Notes: generated by a model not told the origin, from the letters alone. 64,000 nucleotides of DNA from Notamacropus eugenii (GCF_028372415.1 NC_092874.1:118803244-118867243), one strand, 5' to 3'; numbered from the stretch's first letter, positions 41,642-52,647 are shown. Numbers and translations: made by a program.

Positions 41642-42190
41642 TAACAACCTGCTCTCTTTAAAAAAAAAAAAATGTGGAATGCTCAAAGGATCACAAATCA
41701 GGCAATTTATTATTTTCAAAAATGCAAGTATTCAGGGGCAGTGGTGCAGCCACATAGTGGGATGTGTCCCCCAGCTGAGAGCCCAGCACTCTATCATATC
41801 CTTGTATTTGATTCTTGTTTTCTAGCAGATTCACAGGGACCAAATGGGAGGAAAGGTCTTAGGAGCAGGTGGTCTGGATCCTAGCCCTTTTATTGGGGAC
41901 ATTGTGATTAGGAAAGTTTGCTAATCCTGCATAGATGGATTAGAGGAAATTTGCAAAACTGATAATGATAAGGAAAGCCTTTCACTCCTTGCAGAAAAGA
42001 AGCTGAGTGAACAAATTACTGGACACACAGGAGTTTCCTAGCACAGAGGAACTTCTCTTTACATAAGTAGGTCAATCAGAGGTCCAACATGGACTCAATT
42101 CTGTCAGATAGGGTCTAGGGATGGGCCAGTCCTCACAAACACAGAGAAGCATCCTAAAAGAGGCCAAAAATGACCCTGTACTCTCTTAGA
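41642..42190. other. Unassigned sequence
   Basis: No family or gene recognised; an A-run lies at about 41660. Confidence 0.35.
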
Positions 42191-42354
42191 TTTTCATCAG
42201 TGAAGGTTAAAAGTCAGACTTATTAATTTTGCAAATGACAGGAAACTGGGAGGGAAAGCTAACATGTCGCATTACACAGTCAAGATCCAAAATATCTCAG
42301 TACTCTTGATTAAACATGGTACTAAATCTGATAAGATGAATCCAATATTGTGGT

Positions 42355-43730
42355 TACTGATCTAGAGCCAGACATCCTGGAGAATGAAGCCAAGTGGACC
42401 CTAGGAAGCATTACTAACAATAAGGCTAGTGGAAGTGATGAGATTCCAGCTGAGCTAATTAAAATCCTAAAAGAGATGCTGTTAAAGCACTACACTCAAT
42501 ATGTCAGCAAATTTGGAAAACAGCAATGCCCACTGGAAAAGATTAGTTTACATCCCAATTCTAAGGAAGGACAGTGACAAGGAATGTTCAAATCACCAAA
42601 CAATTGCATTCATTTCAGATGCCAGCAAGGTCGTACTTAAGATTCTGCAGCTAGGCTTCAGCAATATGTGAACTGAGATTTACCAGAAGAGCAGGTGGTT
42701 TTCCAAGAGGCAGAGGAACTAGAGACCAAATTGTCAACATTTGCTGGATTATGGAAAAGCCAAGGGAGTTCCAGAAAAACATGTCCTTCTGCTTTATCGA
42801 CAACACTAAAGCCTTTTTCTGTGTGGATCATAACAAAATATGGCAAGTTCTCAAATAGAAGGGAGTAACAGATCATCTTATTTGTCTCCTGAGGAATCTG
42901 TATGCTGGCCAAGAAGCAACAGTTAGAACTGAGCATGGAACGACTAATTGGTTTAAAATTGGAAAAGGAATACAGCAAGACGGTATATTGTCACCTTATT
43001 TATTTAACTTACATGCAAAGTATATCATACAAAATGCCAAGCAGGATGAATCAAAAGCCAGAATTAAGGTTGCCAGGAGAAATATCAACAATCTCAGATT
43101 TGCAGATGATATCACTCTGATGGCAGAAACTGAAGAAAAATTAAGAAGTTTCTTGATGAGAGTGAAAGAGAAGAGCATAAAAGCTGGTTTGAAGCTAAAC
43201 ATTAAAAAAATCCAAGATTATGGCAATTGGTTCCATCACTTCTTGGCAAATAGAGGCAGAAGAAATGGAAGCAGTGTCAGATTTTATACTCTTGGGCTCA
43301 GAGATCATTGTAAGATGACATCTGCAGTCATTAAATTAAAAGACAGCAGGGGCAGCTAGGTGGATAGAGCATGGGTCCTGAAATCAGGAGGACCTGAGTT
43401 CAGATCTAGCCTCAGACACTTACTAGCTGTATGACCTGGCCCAAGTCATTTAACTCCATTACCTCTTAAAAAAAAAAAAAAAAGAACACTTGCTCCTTGG
43501 AAGAAAAGCTATGACAAATCTGAACAGCATACTAAAAAGCCAAGACATCACCCTGCTGACAAAAGTCCTTATGGTCAAAGCTATGGTTTTTCCAGTAGCA
43601 ATGTATGGCTGTGAGAGTTGGACTATAAGGAAAGCTGAATGCTGCTTCCTAGTATATAGGAACATTGTGGTGCTGGAAAAGATTTTTGAGAGTCCCTTGG
43701 ATTTCAAAGAGGTCAAACCAGTCAATATTT
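42355..43730 (+). pseudogene. BovB-like RTE reverse transcriptase, broken
   Basis: Frames read LGSITNNKASGSDEIPAELI (42350-42577), then RT core LSPYLFNLHAKYIIQNAKQD and RNINNLRFADDITLMAETEE with the FADD catalytic pair, followed by KAGLKLNIKKIQ (42988-43359). After the SINE come LLGRKAMTNLNSILKSQDIT and KAMVFPVAMYGCESWTIRKA (43490-43732). The order matches BovB/RTE-1 proteins, which prime cDNA at nicked target DNA. Several frame changes and the SINE make it inactive; the endonuclease end is missing. Confidence 0.85.
43350..43487 (+). mobile_element. SINE-B (tRNA head, A tail) inserted in RTE
   Basis: ggggcagctaggtggataga head, gaggacctgagttcagatct, cttactagctgtatgacctg, then a 16-A tail. It breaks the RTE coding text just before LLGRKAMTN. 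Flanks aaaagacag and aaaagaaca may be its duplication. One of the youngest insertions here. Confidence 0.85.
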
Positions 43731-44179
43731 AAAGACATTATTCACTGAATAGTCAAATACTGAAGCTGAATTTTAAATACTTTGGCCACATAATAAGAAG
43801 ACAAGAAAATTTTCACTGGAAAAAATTGAATTCAAAAGGCAAAGTGGATGACAGAGGATGAGACAGAGAGCATCATGGGAACAAGGAACATGAACTTGGA
43901 CAGACTTCGGGAGATAGTACACGATAGAAGGGCTGAACAACAATATTGAACATAGGTTCCAAAAATCAAATTTACAGGTTCAAGACAGGGAAGGGGTGAC
44001 AAGACAATCAATAGACCATAAGAAAAAAGATTTACAGGTTTTAGTGGATTATAAGCTCAACATGAATCATGACCAAAAAAAAATACAATTTTATACTCTA
44101 TTACTATCCAGAATGAAAAAGGTGATCATGTTTCTGGGTACACTGCCCTGGTCAGACCATACCTGGAGTATTCTGTCAT

Positions 44180-44440
44180 TCCACCAATAAATCAATCAAT
44201 AAAAACATAGTACTGGACACTATGCTAGACACTGGAGGAACAGAGACAAAATCAAGCAGTACCTGCTTTCTAAGAGCTTACATTCTACTTAGGGAAAAAC
44301 AAAACGCACACAGGTAACACCAAATATATCCAACGTGGCTGGTCTTGGAAGTCTTTTTTTGAAGAAGGAGAATGTCATGTCAGTCAGCCAACAGTCAACG
44401 AGCATTTATTAAATGCCTATTATGTACCAGGTATATCTTG
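44180..44440 (-). mobile_element. L2 3' terminus pieces inserted in L3
   Basis: 44180-44335 (ggacactatgctagacactg, tacctgctttctaagagctt) and 44385-44440 (acgagcatttattaaatgcc, tattatgtaccagg) are reverse L2 ends. Confidence 0.6.
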
Positions 44441-44879
44441 ATAGAGCAAGGGTATTTTAGCCTAGAAGAGAGAGGAATAGGGAAACAAGATAGCTTTCTC
44501 CATGTACTTGACGGGAATCAATTTATTCCGCTTGTCCCCAGAAGGTAGAATTAAGAGCAATGGGTGAGTCTTACGAGAGGCAAATTTCATTTTGATTTAA
44601 GGGACAAATTTCCTAGCAGTTAGAGGTGCCCCAAAGAGTAATGGACTGTTTTTGGAGATAGTAGGATTACCTTTCAGCAAAGATCTTCCAGCCAAATTTG
44701 AATGACTGCTTACCAAGTACACTCCATAGAGGAGTCTGGCACAGAGTGTATTGAATGGCCCCTGAGGTCCTTCCCAATACTGAGGCTCTATGAATCATCG
44801 ATATCCAAGTCTATTCCTGTATTTAAACAGACACTTGGATCCAATTTTAGGAGAGTAATTATCGGGATCGAGACTGGAG

Positions 44880-45090
44880 TTGTGATTTCACTGATGTAGG
44901 GAATTCCCAGATGAAGAAAGTACCTCTACCACTGCAGGTCAGCTCCTTCTCTGCGACATATTATATACAGGCTTAGAGAGTTATCTAAAGCTCTGAGAAT
45001 CGGTGATTTGCCCAGGGTTGCAGTCAGTATACGTTAGAGGCAGGATATGAACTCAAATCTTTGGGGCACTGAGACGACCTCTTTATGTAC
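44880..45090 (-). mobile_element. SINE-like repeat, reverse
   Basis: ctaccactgcaggtcagctc, gatttgcccagggttgcagt, gaggcaggatatgaactcaa. The first block differs from MIR, suggesting another CORE-SINE subfamily. Confidence 0.5.
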
Positions 45091-45094
45091 TTCA

Positions 45095-45900
45095 TTGTCC
45101 TTGCTTTTCAATAGATACAGCTCTATAGCTCTTAAATTTGTTTGATCCCTCAATCAGTTAGTTCATTCAAAGAGCCAGCTTAATTTGGGTACTCAACTAC
45201 ATTTATGTTTTCTCAAGTTAAGGGTCATGAGCAGGGGTCCAGACAAGGAGCCAGTCCCAAAATGGAATTTATGTGGGAAAAGGCACCCTTTGCTGGGAAA
45301 ATACATGGAGCTTGTTCACTGACTTCCCAGGGCAGACCAACTCCTAAATGAGAAGTAGATGTGAGGAGAGCCAGCTGGGCTTCTTCGGGCTTTGGGAACT
45401 GACCTTGGCCTCTGGCATCAGCAAATTACACTGGGAAGTCTAATCAGAAAGGAGTGACAGCTGCCCAGCACTACCCTAATTAAAAAAAAACACAGAACCC
45501 ACTGAAGTCAGCTTTCTTCTGCTCCCCCTAAAGAGAGGTTACATTCCCAGTGGACTACAAGACCCTTCTGTGGGAACAGAGGTCACTGATGGGGTAGAGC
45601 TAATCCCACATCTTCTGAGGCAGGTTCCTCTGGCCTAATGGCCTAAAGGTGAGTCAAATAACACTTGGATCTTGGTGGAGTGGTTGAGGTATTCTTATAC
45701 TCACATTGGAGGCAAGGGAAGGAAGGACATTTGGACAGGATGGTATCAGCTTGTTATGTTCCAGGAAGGGGCATTAGGAAACCCTCCCACAGGAGGGAAA
45801 TAGAGTCAAAAGGGCTCACTAACCAGAACATCTCTCCTTGAGAAGCAAAGGCCTGTGTTTATCACTCTTTTCATAGTTCGTTATATAAGGTGACACCCTC
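45095..45900. other. Unique sequence, no repeat recognised
   Basis: About 800 bases free of recognisable repeats, moderately GC-rich in 45240-45660. No coding exon identified. Confidence 0.4.
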
Positions 45901-45904
45901 AGTA

Positions 45905-46020
45905 GAGTGTAATAATGATAATATAGCTGGGATTTATACAGAGCTTTGCTTACAAGCACTTTGCATCTGTTAATTCATTTGTTTTCTGTTGCTCTCCTAA
46001 GGGTGGGGGTGATATGCATA
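45905..46020 (-). mobile_element. MIR fragment
   Basis: gctgggatttatacagagct, aagcactttgcatctgttaa, ctctcctaagggtggggg. Confidence 0.5.
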
Positions 46021-46119
46021 AAACCACTTACACTCTTTTCCTCCTGACCAAAAAGCAGAGATGTGTAAGGCAACTGGCTGATGAGGTGAGGAAATTTAAT
46101 TCTAAATTTAGAATGGGGA

Positions 46120-46308
46120 AAAGACCTTAAATGTCTTCTATCCCCTTCATTTTTTAAAATAACTTTTATTTATAATTATTGTTTTTACCTTACCTGAATT
46201 TCTTCCTATAACTGTAACTCTTCCCCCATTCCTTATAACAAAGAATGTTTTGACCCTTCATTTACAGATGAGAAAAATGAGGTTCAGTGACATAGACACC
46301 ATTTTAGT
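46120..46308 (-). mobile_element. THER1/MIR3-type fragment split by an L1 tail
   Basis: aaaagaccttaaatgtcttc before and ttcatttacagatgagaaaa after the insert. cccttcattt is present at 46143-46152 and 46254-46263 as a 10-bp duplication. Confidence 0.6.
46153..46253 (-). mobile_element. L1-type 3' end, 101-bp insert
   Basis: Starts with a T-rich reverse tail (tttaaaataacttttattta) and is bracketed by the 10-bp cccttcattt duplication. It is a severely 5'-truncated insertion. Confidence 0.5.
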
Positions 46309-46309
46309 T

Positions 46310-46640
46310 CATCACCTTCCTCACCTTCCTCATCTCCTGCCTAGACTATTGTATTAGTTCTCCAGTTGTTTCAATCATGTCCAACTCCTTGTGACCCCAT
46401 TTGGGGTTTTCTTGGTAAAGATACTAGAGTAGTTTGCCATTTCCTTCTCCAGTTCACTTTAAAGATGAGAAAACTGAGGCAAACAGAGTTAAGTGAATTG
46501 CCCAGGATCACACAGCTTGTGTCTATGTGTCTGAGGCTGGTTTTGAATTCAGGTCCTCCTGACTCCAGGCCCAGTGCTCTATCCACTTCACCACCTAGCT
46601 GACATCAACTATTGTAAAAGCCTCCAAATTGGTCTATGGA
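46310..46640 (+). mobile_element. L2 fragment split by a SINE-C
   Basis: tcatctcctgcctagactat before and ttgtaaaagcctccaaattg (ending in gtct) after the SINE; the two halves join in normal L2 order. Confidence 0.6.
46354..46607 (-). mobile_element. SINE-C with a perfect 9-bp duplication
   Basis: Reverse SINE-C: RTE tail (gttgtttcaatcatgtccaa, cccatttggggttttcttgg, gtagtttgccatttccttct), body (aactgaggcaaacagagtta), tRNA head (tccacttcaccacctagctg). actattgta flanks it at 46345-46353 and 46608-46616. Confidence 0.85.
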
Positions 46641-47060
46641 GGTCATAGGATCATAGATTTAGCCCTGGATGAGACCTTTAGTTAAGGTCATCTGGTTCAC
46701 CTTTTGTCCCTCTACCCTCACTTTGCAGAGAGGAAAGGTGAGAGATAGAGCTACCTAAGAGGCAACTAGGTGACACAATGGATAGAGTGTCATGCCTGGA
46801 GTCAGAAGACTCATCTTCCTGAGTTCAAATCTAGCTTCAGACTCTTACTAGCTGTGTGACCCTGGGCAAATCACTTAACCCTGTTTGCCTCAGTTTTCTC
46901 ATCTGGAGAAAGAAATGGCAAACCACTTTCTGCCAAGAAAACCCCAAAAGGAGTCATAAAGAGTCAGACATGTCTGAAGAACATCATATAGCTTTAAGTA
47001 GCAAGGTCAAATTTGAATGAATCTGGCTGCTTTGACTTAAAGTCCAGGGTCCTTTCCACC
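46641..47060 (-). mobile_element. THER1/MIR3-type SINE split by a SINE-C
   Basis: 46641-46759 (aggatcatagatttagccct, ctcactttgcagagaggaaa) and 46985-47060 (caaggtcaaatttgaatgaa, ccagggtcctttccacc) are its halves. Confidence 0.55.
46760..46984 (+). mobile_element. SINE-C: tRNA head plus BovB-like RTE tail
   Basis: gaggcaactaggtgacacaa head, tgagttcaaatctagcttca, ccctgggcaaatcacttaac, aaatggcaaaccactttctg, ccaagaaaaccccaaaagga, agtcagacatgtctgaagaa. Confidence 0.8.
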
Positions 47061-47061
47061 T

Positions 47062-47945
47062 TACTATGGCTGCTCTCTTATTCTGCCTCCCCTTTAGTAC
47101 TTCAGCCCCACCTCAGACCAAAGCAGCTAAAAAAAGCTTTTCTTCTTCCTTTTGGCTGTGGATGTGGTTCTCAAAGCAGCCCATTTGGGTAAACACTCAG
47201 AAGAAGGAAAGTTTCACCCATTAGGTCACCTACAGAGCAGTATGTGTCAGCCTATAACTGGCCAGTGCTGAAGAGGTTAACCAGGGCTTCCTGGAGCTGA
47301 GATCACAGGCTTCCTGAGTCACCCTTAGATTTTAAAGAAACTCTTCAAAAACTTTACCCGATGACTCTGAAGAACTAGGGAGAGGAAAGGGGGAAAGAAT
47401 CAGAACAGTGGGTGAGGTGAGGGGGTACAGTTTAAGTTATCCTTTCCTATTGTCTACAATATATTTGGGGCTGAAAGGCAACACCCTCCGCCCTTTCCCT
47501 GGGGCAGATAGTCTTCTCCTGGGGTTATCTCAGCCAAAGGAAGAAACTGTCAATATATACCACGGCAGGGCTCCCCAGTCAAACACCAGCTGAGTACACT
47601 AGGGAGGAGTTTCCGGTTTGGGGGCTGCTGCTAGCAGAGAAGTAGGGGCCCTGGGCTGATCCACAGAAGGCAGGAACACAGTCCACTGGGGGAGGTAAAT
47701 GACCTCGACACTGATTCACTTTGAGTGTCCCTGGGCCAGGTCAACTCCCCAGTGGAGCCTCTCCTTCCCCATCTGTAACAACCCCCTTGTCCACTCAGGA
47801 GTTCTGAGGAAGGGTAGCCTGAAGAATATGGACATCATAAGGTTTCATCACTCAGAAGAAACATGATGACCCTACTTTCCCTTCCTGGTTTGTTCTAGAG
47901 TTTCTCCACATTACTCCCCTTTGTATTTCAACTGTCTGTTTCCTA
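47062..47945. other. Unique sequence, no repeat recognised
   Basis: About 880 bases without recognisable repeats, relatively GC-rich at 47560-47800. No exon identified; any host function would be regulatory and is unproven. Confidence 0.4.
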
Positions 47946-47947
47946 AC

Positions 47948-48200
47948 ATAGAAGTAGATTGCCTAGTGGATATGGTCCTGGACATGGAGCCTGTAGGCCA
48001 TAAATTCAAATCCAGCCTCAGACACTTATGTGACCCTGGGCAAGTCATTTAACCTGCCTGCCTTGGTTTCCTCATTTGTACAGTGAGGATAATAACAGTA
48101 CCTATCTTACAGGGTTGTTGTGAAGATCAGATGTTAAAACATGTAAAGGACCTGGACAAACATAAAACGTTATGTAAACACTAAGCTGTTCTTCTAAGTA
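47948..48200 (+). mobile_element. MIR/CORE-SINE, tRNA-headed
   Basis: gcctagtggatatggtcctg, caaatccagcctcagacact, gggcaagtcatttaacctgc, cagggttgttgtgaagatca. Confidence 0.75.
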
Positions 48201-48201
48201 T

Positions 48202-48974
48202 CATTCTGAAAATGATTCCCTTCCTGGTGCTGTTTGCCTGACTTGGTACTCCGGTCATCCTTCAGGCCTCCCTCTTCATCTTTTTCTACAGAAATCCTTC
48301 TCTTAGGAGTCCCTCACCCACAGGTTTCTCCCCTTCAACTTTTCCTAGAGCCTTTTGGACCGCTGTCCTCTCTCTGTCTTCCCTCCTCCCTATCTTGTAT
48401 TGGTGAATTTGGTGCATCCTCTCCCCATCCTCCAAATCTCTTGAGGACAGGCTGGTTCCTTTTTTTTTAAGTGCCATCTAGGTAGTAGGTAAGTGTATGC
48501 TTTGATTGAATTTTCCTCTTTAACACCGACCCCCCTCCCCTCCAACCAGGGCTGGGAGCACAAATCCTTGACAGCCTCAGGATGGATGGGACACAGAAAG
48601 GCCAGGTGAATATACACATCTTTATCAAAAAGGAAATGCTGCCTTAGTGGCAGCAATAAGCAAGCAGAGAAACCACCAGCACAAGCCTTCAGGGGCTACT
48701 CTCTGCCCCTTCCCTTGTATGTCTTTCCTCCTCTCCCTGCTCCCCATTGTACCCCACCCACACCCTACTAGAGAAAGAAGTCCCCCAGGCAGAAGCCACT
48801 CACCTATGAAATCATTCCAGTTACCTGATAAGGTTGTGATGGACGCTTGAGACAGGGTACCCAAAAAAAGTGCTTTGTAAACCCTGACTAAAGAAATGCC
48901 TGTCATCATGATTATGATGATATATTTCTGGGATGCTTCTGTGGATTTGAAAAGAAAACTCCAGTTTTCCTCCT
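48202..48974. other. Unassigned sequence
   Basis: No repeat recognised. Open frames on both strands (for example 48234-48470 and 48625-48909) lack domains and come from compositional bias (C/T-rich + strand). Confidence 0.4.
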
Positions 48975-48975
48975 G

Positions 48976-49217
48976 TCTGGTGACACAGTAGATAATGCAG
49001 TAGACCTGGAGTCAGGAAGACCTGAGTTCAAATCTAGCCTTGGATACTTACTAGCAGAAGTCATTTAACACTCTATTTGCCTCAGTTTCCTCATCTGTAA
49101 AATGGGGATAATAATAGCACCTAATAATAGCACAACAGTTCTGAGAGGATCAAATGAGATACTATTTGTGCAATGCCTGGCACATAGTAGGTTCTATATA
49201 AATGCTCATTCCCTTCC
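48976..49217 (+). mobile_element. MIR/CORE-SINE, tRNA-headed
   Basis: ggtgacacagtagataatgc, cctggagtcaggaagacctg, agtttcctcatctgtaaaat, gaggatcaaatgagatacta, ctggcacatagtaggttcta. Confidence 0.8.
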
Positions 49218-49464
49218 CTCTCTTAGACAACAGCCAAAAGTTCTGGCCTTTTCTAGGAAACTTCCTCAATGTCCGTTCTCCCACCTCTGTCTCTAGCCTA
49301 ATCTTCCACACTGGAAAACGGTCTGTACATATCAAACATTTGGGACTATCAGCCTCCTTTATACATCCTTATTTACCCAGAGCTCTGGATTCTCTACACC
49401 AATTTACCCTAAAAACTTAGCCACTTTCCAACTCTAAACCCATGTATTTCCTCTGGTACAAGAT

Positions 49465-49625
49465 ATAGGGCAAAAAAGGCATATAATGGACCAGGAGGAA
49501 AGACACCAGGGTTCTTGTCCCAGCATATGGCTTTGATCACGCTTCTGGCTCTAGTTTTCTTCTGTAAAGTGACAGGATTTTATTAATCTCTAGAATCTCT
49601 TCAATTTCTAAATTTCAATTCTTCT
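49465..49625 (+). mobile_element. THER1/MIR3-type SINE
   Basis: gcatataatggaccaggagg, gttcttgtcccagcatatgg, tagttttcttctgtaaagtg and a aatctcttcaatttctaaat end. Confidence 0.55.
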
Positions 49626-49739
49626 CTATTTCTATTCATTTCAATTCTACTATAATTAGGAAACTGACCCAAATGCCTCCAAATCCCAAGCACTAGCTGA
49701 GAAAAAGGCTTCTCCATTCATTTAGCCAATGGTCCAAGA

Positions 49740-50090
49740 AACACTGCAGTATACTTATGTAGACTCGATAGCAGGTACTAGGTTGTCTGTTTATTTGTTT
49801 GTTCTAGAGGAGAGGGAGACTAAATAAATCCTATCCTCAAGGAGTTTATGGTCTAGTTGAGAAGGTAGAAATGATGGAAGCCCATAGGAAATAAAGCTAA
49901 AAAACTTGGCTAGTACCAGTCTTCAGGGCCTTCAGTTCTAAGCAAAGGGAACCACTCACTAGGAATGACATGACCAAATTTATGCCTCACTCCCAGAAAA
50001 AGATTATTCTGGAAGTTGTAGGAGGGATGGAACGGAGAAAGAAGAAAGTGAAGTCACTAAGACCTCTTCGCCAAAAAAGGATTAGTGAGT
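49740..50090 (-). mobile_element. L2 LINE fragment
   Basis: atcctatcctcaaggagttt, atggtctagttgagaaggta, ggaccttc-free middle, then aatgacatgaccaaatttat and aagattattctggaagttgt; reverse L2 order. Confidence 0.5.
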
Positions 50091-50202
50091 GGCTATAAAG
50101 GATGTTGGCAGTGGAAATGGAGAGAAAGGAACAGATGTGAGAGATGATGAGGAAGTACAATCTCTAGTGTCCTTTACTAGATTTAATATTCTAGGAATTT
50201 AC

Positions 50203-50298
50203 GTACTAGATAAGTTATAGATATAGTTATATATATCTATACATATGTAGTTATATGTATAGATATATATGTTATAGAGAAGTTGTGTACTAGATAAG
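50203..50298. repeat. AT-rich palindrome bracketed by 12-bp direct repeats
   Basis: gtactagataag at 50203-50214 and 50287-50298. Between them is a perfect 18-bp inverted repeat, 50229-50246 and 50253-50270, with a 6-base loop (gtagtt). Confidence 0.8.
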
Positions 50299-50385
50299 AA
50301 TTAGCAAGTTCCGTAAGGACAGGAGCTGTTTCTTTTTTGTCTTTGTTTCACGAGCACATAATAGGCACTTAAAAATGCCCTTTGA
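50299..50385 (+). mobile_element. L2 3' terminus
   Basis: gttccgtaaggacaggagct, ttgtctttgtttcacgagca, cataataggcacttaaaaat. Confidence 0.55.
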
Positions 50386-50405
50386 TTTTTACTGGTATAA
50401 TAAGT

Positions 50406-50407
<2 letters not shown>

Positions 50408-50476
<69 letters not shown>
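50408..50476. repeat. (TG)n microsatellite
   Basis: Perfect 69-base TG tract, likely polymorphic. Confidence 0.95.
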
Positions 50477-50479
<3 letters not shown>

Positions 50480-50509
50480 CTACTGTATAGATACAGAAGG
50501 TAATTTCTT

Positions 50510-50775
50510 CGCTCAGCTGGATAGTATAGTAGTTAGAGTGTGGGACCTAGAATCAAGAAAATCTGAATTCAAATCCTACCTTGGACATTTACTTACACAT
50601 GTGACCCTAAGCAAGTCGCTAGCCTTTCAGTCTCAAATTCCTCATCTGTAAAATGGAGCTAATGACAGCCCCAACCTTGACAGGCTTGTTGTGAGGATCA
50701 AATGGGACAATATGGGTATAAAATGTTTTGCAGATCTTAAAACCCTAAATAAATGCGAGCTGCTGTTGCTACAGT
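50510..50775 (+). mobile_element. MIR/CORE-SINE, tRNA-headed
   Basis: cagctggatagtatagtagt, gaattcaaatcctaccttgg, ctcatctgtaaaatggagct, ttgttgtgaggatcaaatgg, ataaatgcgagctgctgttg. Confidence 0.75.
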
Positions 50776-50777
50776 TG

Positions 50778-51102
50778 TTATTATTATTCACTCCACACTT
50801 TCACTGGATCTTCTGGAGCTGCTGAGCAAAAAAATATAACCTAAAATCGTGACAGCACAGCCAACCCTCCAATAATGACCTTTGTGAACTTAACACAGCC
50901 CCAGACAAAGGCCCCTCCCCAGCTTCCCAGTGCGAGCTGTCAAAGCCTGGACACTGCTAGCAGAACCTCTGAAAGCACCAAGGCCACTTCTTTCCTTGGG
51001 GGGGGGAGGGGGGGGAATCTTTTTGAAGAAGTAACATAGTGTAGACACAGAATGAGATCTAGTCAACACACACAAATCTATTTTGTTCAACTCTACTTAT
51101 TT
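50778..51102. other. Unassigned sequence
   Basis: Unique; includes a G-run at about 50999-51016. Confidence 0.35.
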
Positions 51103-51104
51103 GT

Positions 51105-51350
51105 AACAATAATAGTTAACACTTATATAATACCTTGAGGTCTGCACAACGCTTTCACACGTATTATCTCACTGGATCCTCATAACAACCCATTGAGATA
51201 GGTACTATTGTTTTCCCTATTTTACATATCAGTAAACTGGGACTGAGAGAGGGACTAAGCGACTTGGCCAGGGTCCCAAAGCTCCTGAGTGTCCGAAGCA
51301 GGATTCAAACTCAGTTTTTCCTGACTCTCAATTCAATACTCTATCCACTT
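51105..51350 (-). mobile_element. MIR SINE, near full length
   Basis: aatagttaacacttatataa, cactggatcctcataacaac, ccattgagataggtactatt, gacttggccagggtcccaaa, caatactctatccacttccc. Confidence 0.8.
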
Positions 51351-51351
51351 C

Positions 51352-51665
51352 CCATGGGGAGGGTTTTGATTAGGGGAGGGAGGGAGACAGGGACAGAGAG
51401 AAAGAGAAATGAGGGAGGGAGGGAAGGAGACAGAGAGAGATGAAAAAGTTAAAAAATAAAGCAGGGAAGAAAGAATGTCAACGAAAATAATTTTATATCC
51501 ACAAAAAAAGGAAGTTCAAAAGGGGCATTGATAAGAAATGGAGTATTGATGTTATCATGTTAAGTTCAATATGCACTTTAAAGTAGCTTCACATAATAGA
51601 TTCATAATTTCAGAAATATAGATAGATGTCTTTGCATATAAAAATGTTTATTATTGTCAAGTTCA
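51352..51665. other. Unassigned sequence with purine run
   Basis: 51370-51450 is G/A-rich; the remainder is AT-rich with no recognised family. Confidence 0.4.
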
Positions 51666-51700
51666 TTATATATATGTGTGTATATGTCTATATGTGTGTA

Positions 51701-51741
<41 letters not shown>

Positions 51742-51742
51742 T
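51666..51742. repeat. (TA)n-rich tract
   Basis: Mixed tatg/tgta then a long TA run; low complexity. Confidence 0.9.
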
Positions 51743-52498
51743 TTGTGAAAGGACATTACTCAGGGAACTTCTCAGAGGAGGTTTTCAAGTCAGGTTTTGA
51801 AACTCATCCAAGATGAATATCCTCCACTCGGTCCCTTTCTCCCTGTGCCCTCCGAACCCCCACCCCTACCCCATGCTATTCTAATTATTTTGTCCAGGGC
51901 TCCTTATCTGGTTAACCTGGCTTTCTTTACAACTCTGATTCATGCCACTCGGGTCCTGCCCTGGGCATGATAAGCAACTTCCCAGCTGTATCCCTGGTCC
52001 TCAGGGATACCCAGACACCTAGGCAGGACTAAGCTCCGAGAGAGATAAGGGAAGATATTGTTAGCACAGCTGTGATCTGCAGCTCCCCTTTTTTTAGAAC
52101 TGATGTATGTATGGAAACTTGGGTGGGGAAGGGTTGCTCTATCCACCCATTTTCAGATCTGGCCTTGATTACAAAAAAAAATAAATAAATAGGAAATTCA
52201 CAGTTTTCCCCAGATTCAAGGACAAAAACAGAATTAAAATGGGAAAGCCAAAAGTCACAGTTGAGTGCCAGGTTTAGGCTAAGCCATCAGGATGCCTGGC
52301 CACAATTTCCAAACCATGAGGCTGTGATCAGACATCATTCTCCTTCTCTTCACCCTTCTCACCTCCATCCCAGCAGAATCTGGGGCTCTGCTCCCAGAAC
52401 CATGGTGGCCTCTGATAGGTAAGCTTTTCCGTTGTCTTTAACTTCTTAGAAGGAGGCATCCACTTCATTTCTGGGCCACCATTTTCAAACTGTGCTGC
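51743..52498. other. Unique sequence with a possible signal-peptide-like exon remnant
   Basis: 52318-52421 reads M-R-L-stop, then SDIILLLFTLLTSIPAESGA followed by LLPEPWWPLIG and a splice-donor-like ggtaagc. This resembles exon 1 of a small secreted protein, but the in-frame TGA three codons after the ATG argues against a working gene. The rest of the block shows no repeat. Confidence 0.25.
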
Positions 52499-52499
52499 C

Positions 52500-52645
52500 T
52501 CTTTTTCCAGTTCCCCTATGTGTATGGTCTTCCTTCATTAGAATCTGAGTTCCTTGCAGGCAGGAATTCTGTTGCTTTCTTGTATTTATATCCCTACCAC
52601 TTATCATAAGTAGGCCATTAATAAATATTTAATAAATGCTATGTC
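52500..52645 (+). mobile_element. L2 3' terminus
   Basis: gaatctgagttccttgcagg, caggaattctgttgctttct, ccattaataaatatttaata. Confidence 0.65.
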
Positions 52646-52647
52646 TA

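Larger units (their letters stand above)
42351..43940 (+). mobile_element. BovB-like RTE LINE, 5' truncated, inserted in L3
   Basis: caatattg at 42343-42350 and 43941-43948 is the target duplication, and the L3 text resumes directly after it. The insert holds most of the reverse transcriptase domain and the 3' end of the element, and is itself interrupted by a SINE-B at 43350-43487. Confidence 0.85.
42195..44815 (+). mobile_element. L3/CR1 LINE, split by an RTE and an L2
   Basis: Collinear pieces. 42195-42350 (ttgcaaatgacaggaaactg, taaatctgataagatgaatc); 43941-44179 (gttccaaaaatcaaatttac, gattataagctcaacatgaa, ccctggtcagaccatacctg); 44441-44815 (tagcctagaagagagaggaa, gcaatgggtgagtcttacga, ggcccctgaggtccttccca). 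Between them lie the BovB-like RTE (42351-43940) and reverse L2 pieces (44180-44440). Confidence 0.75.
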
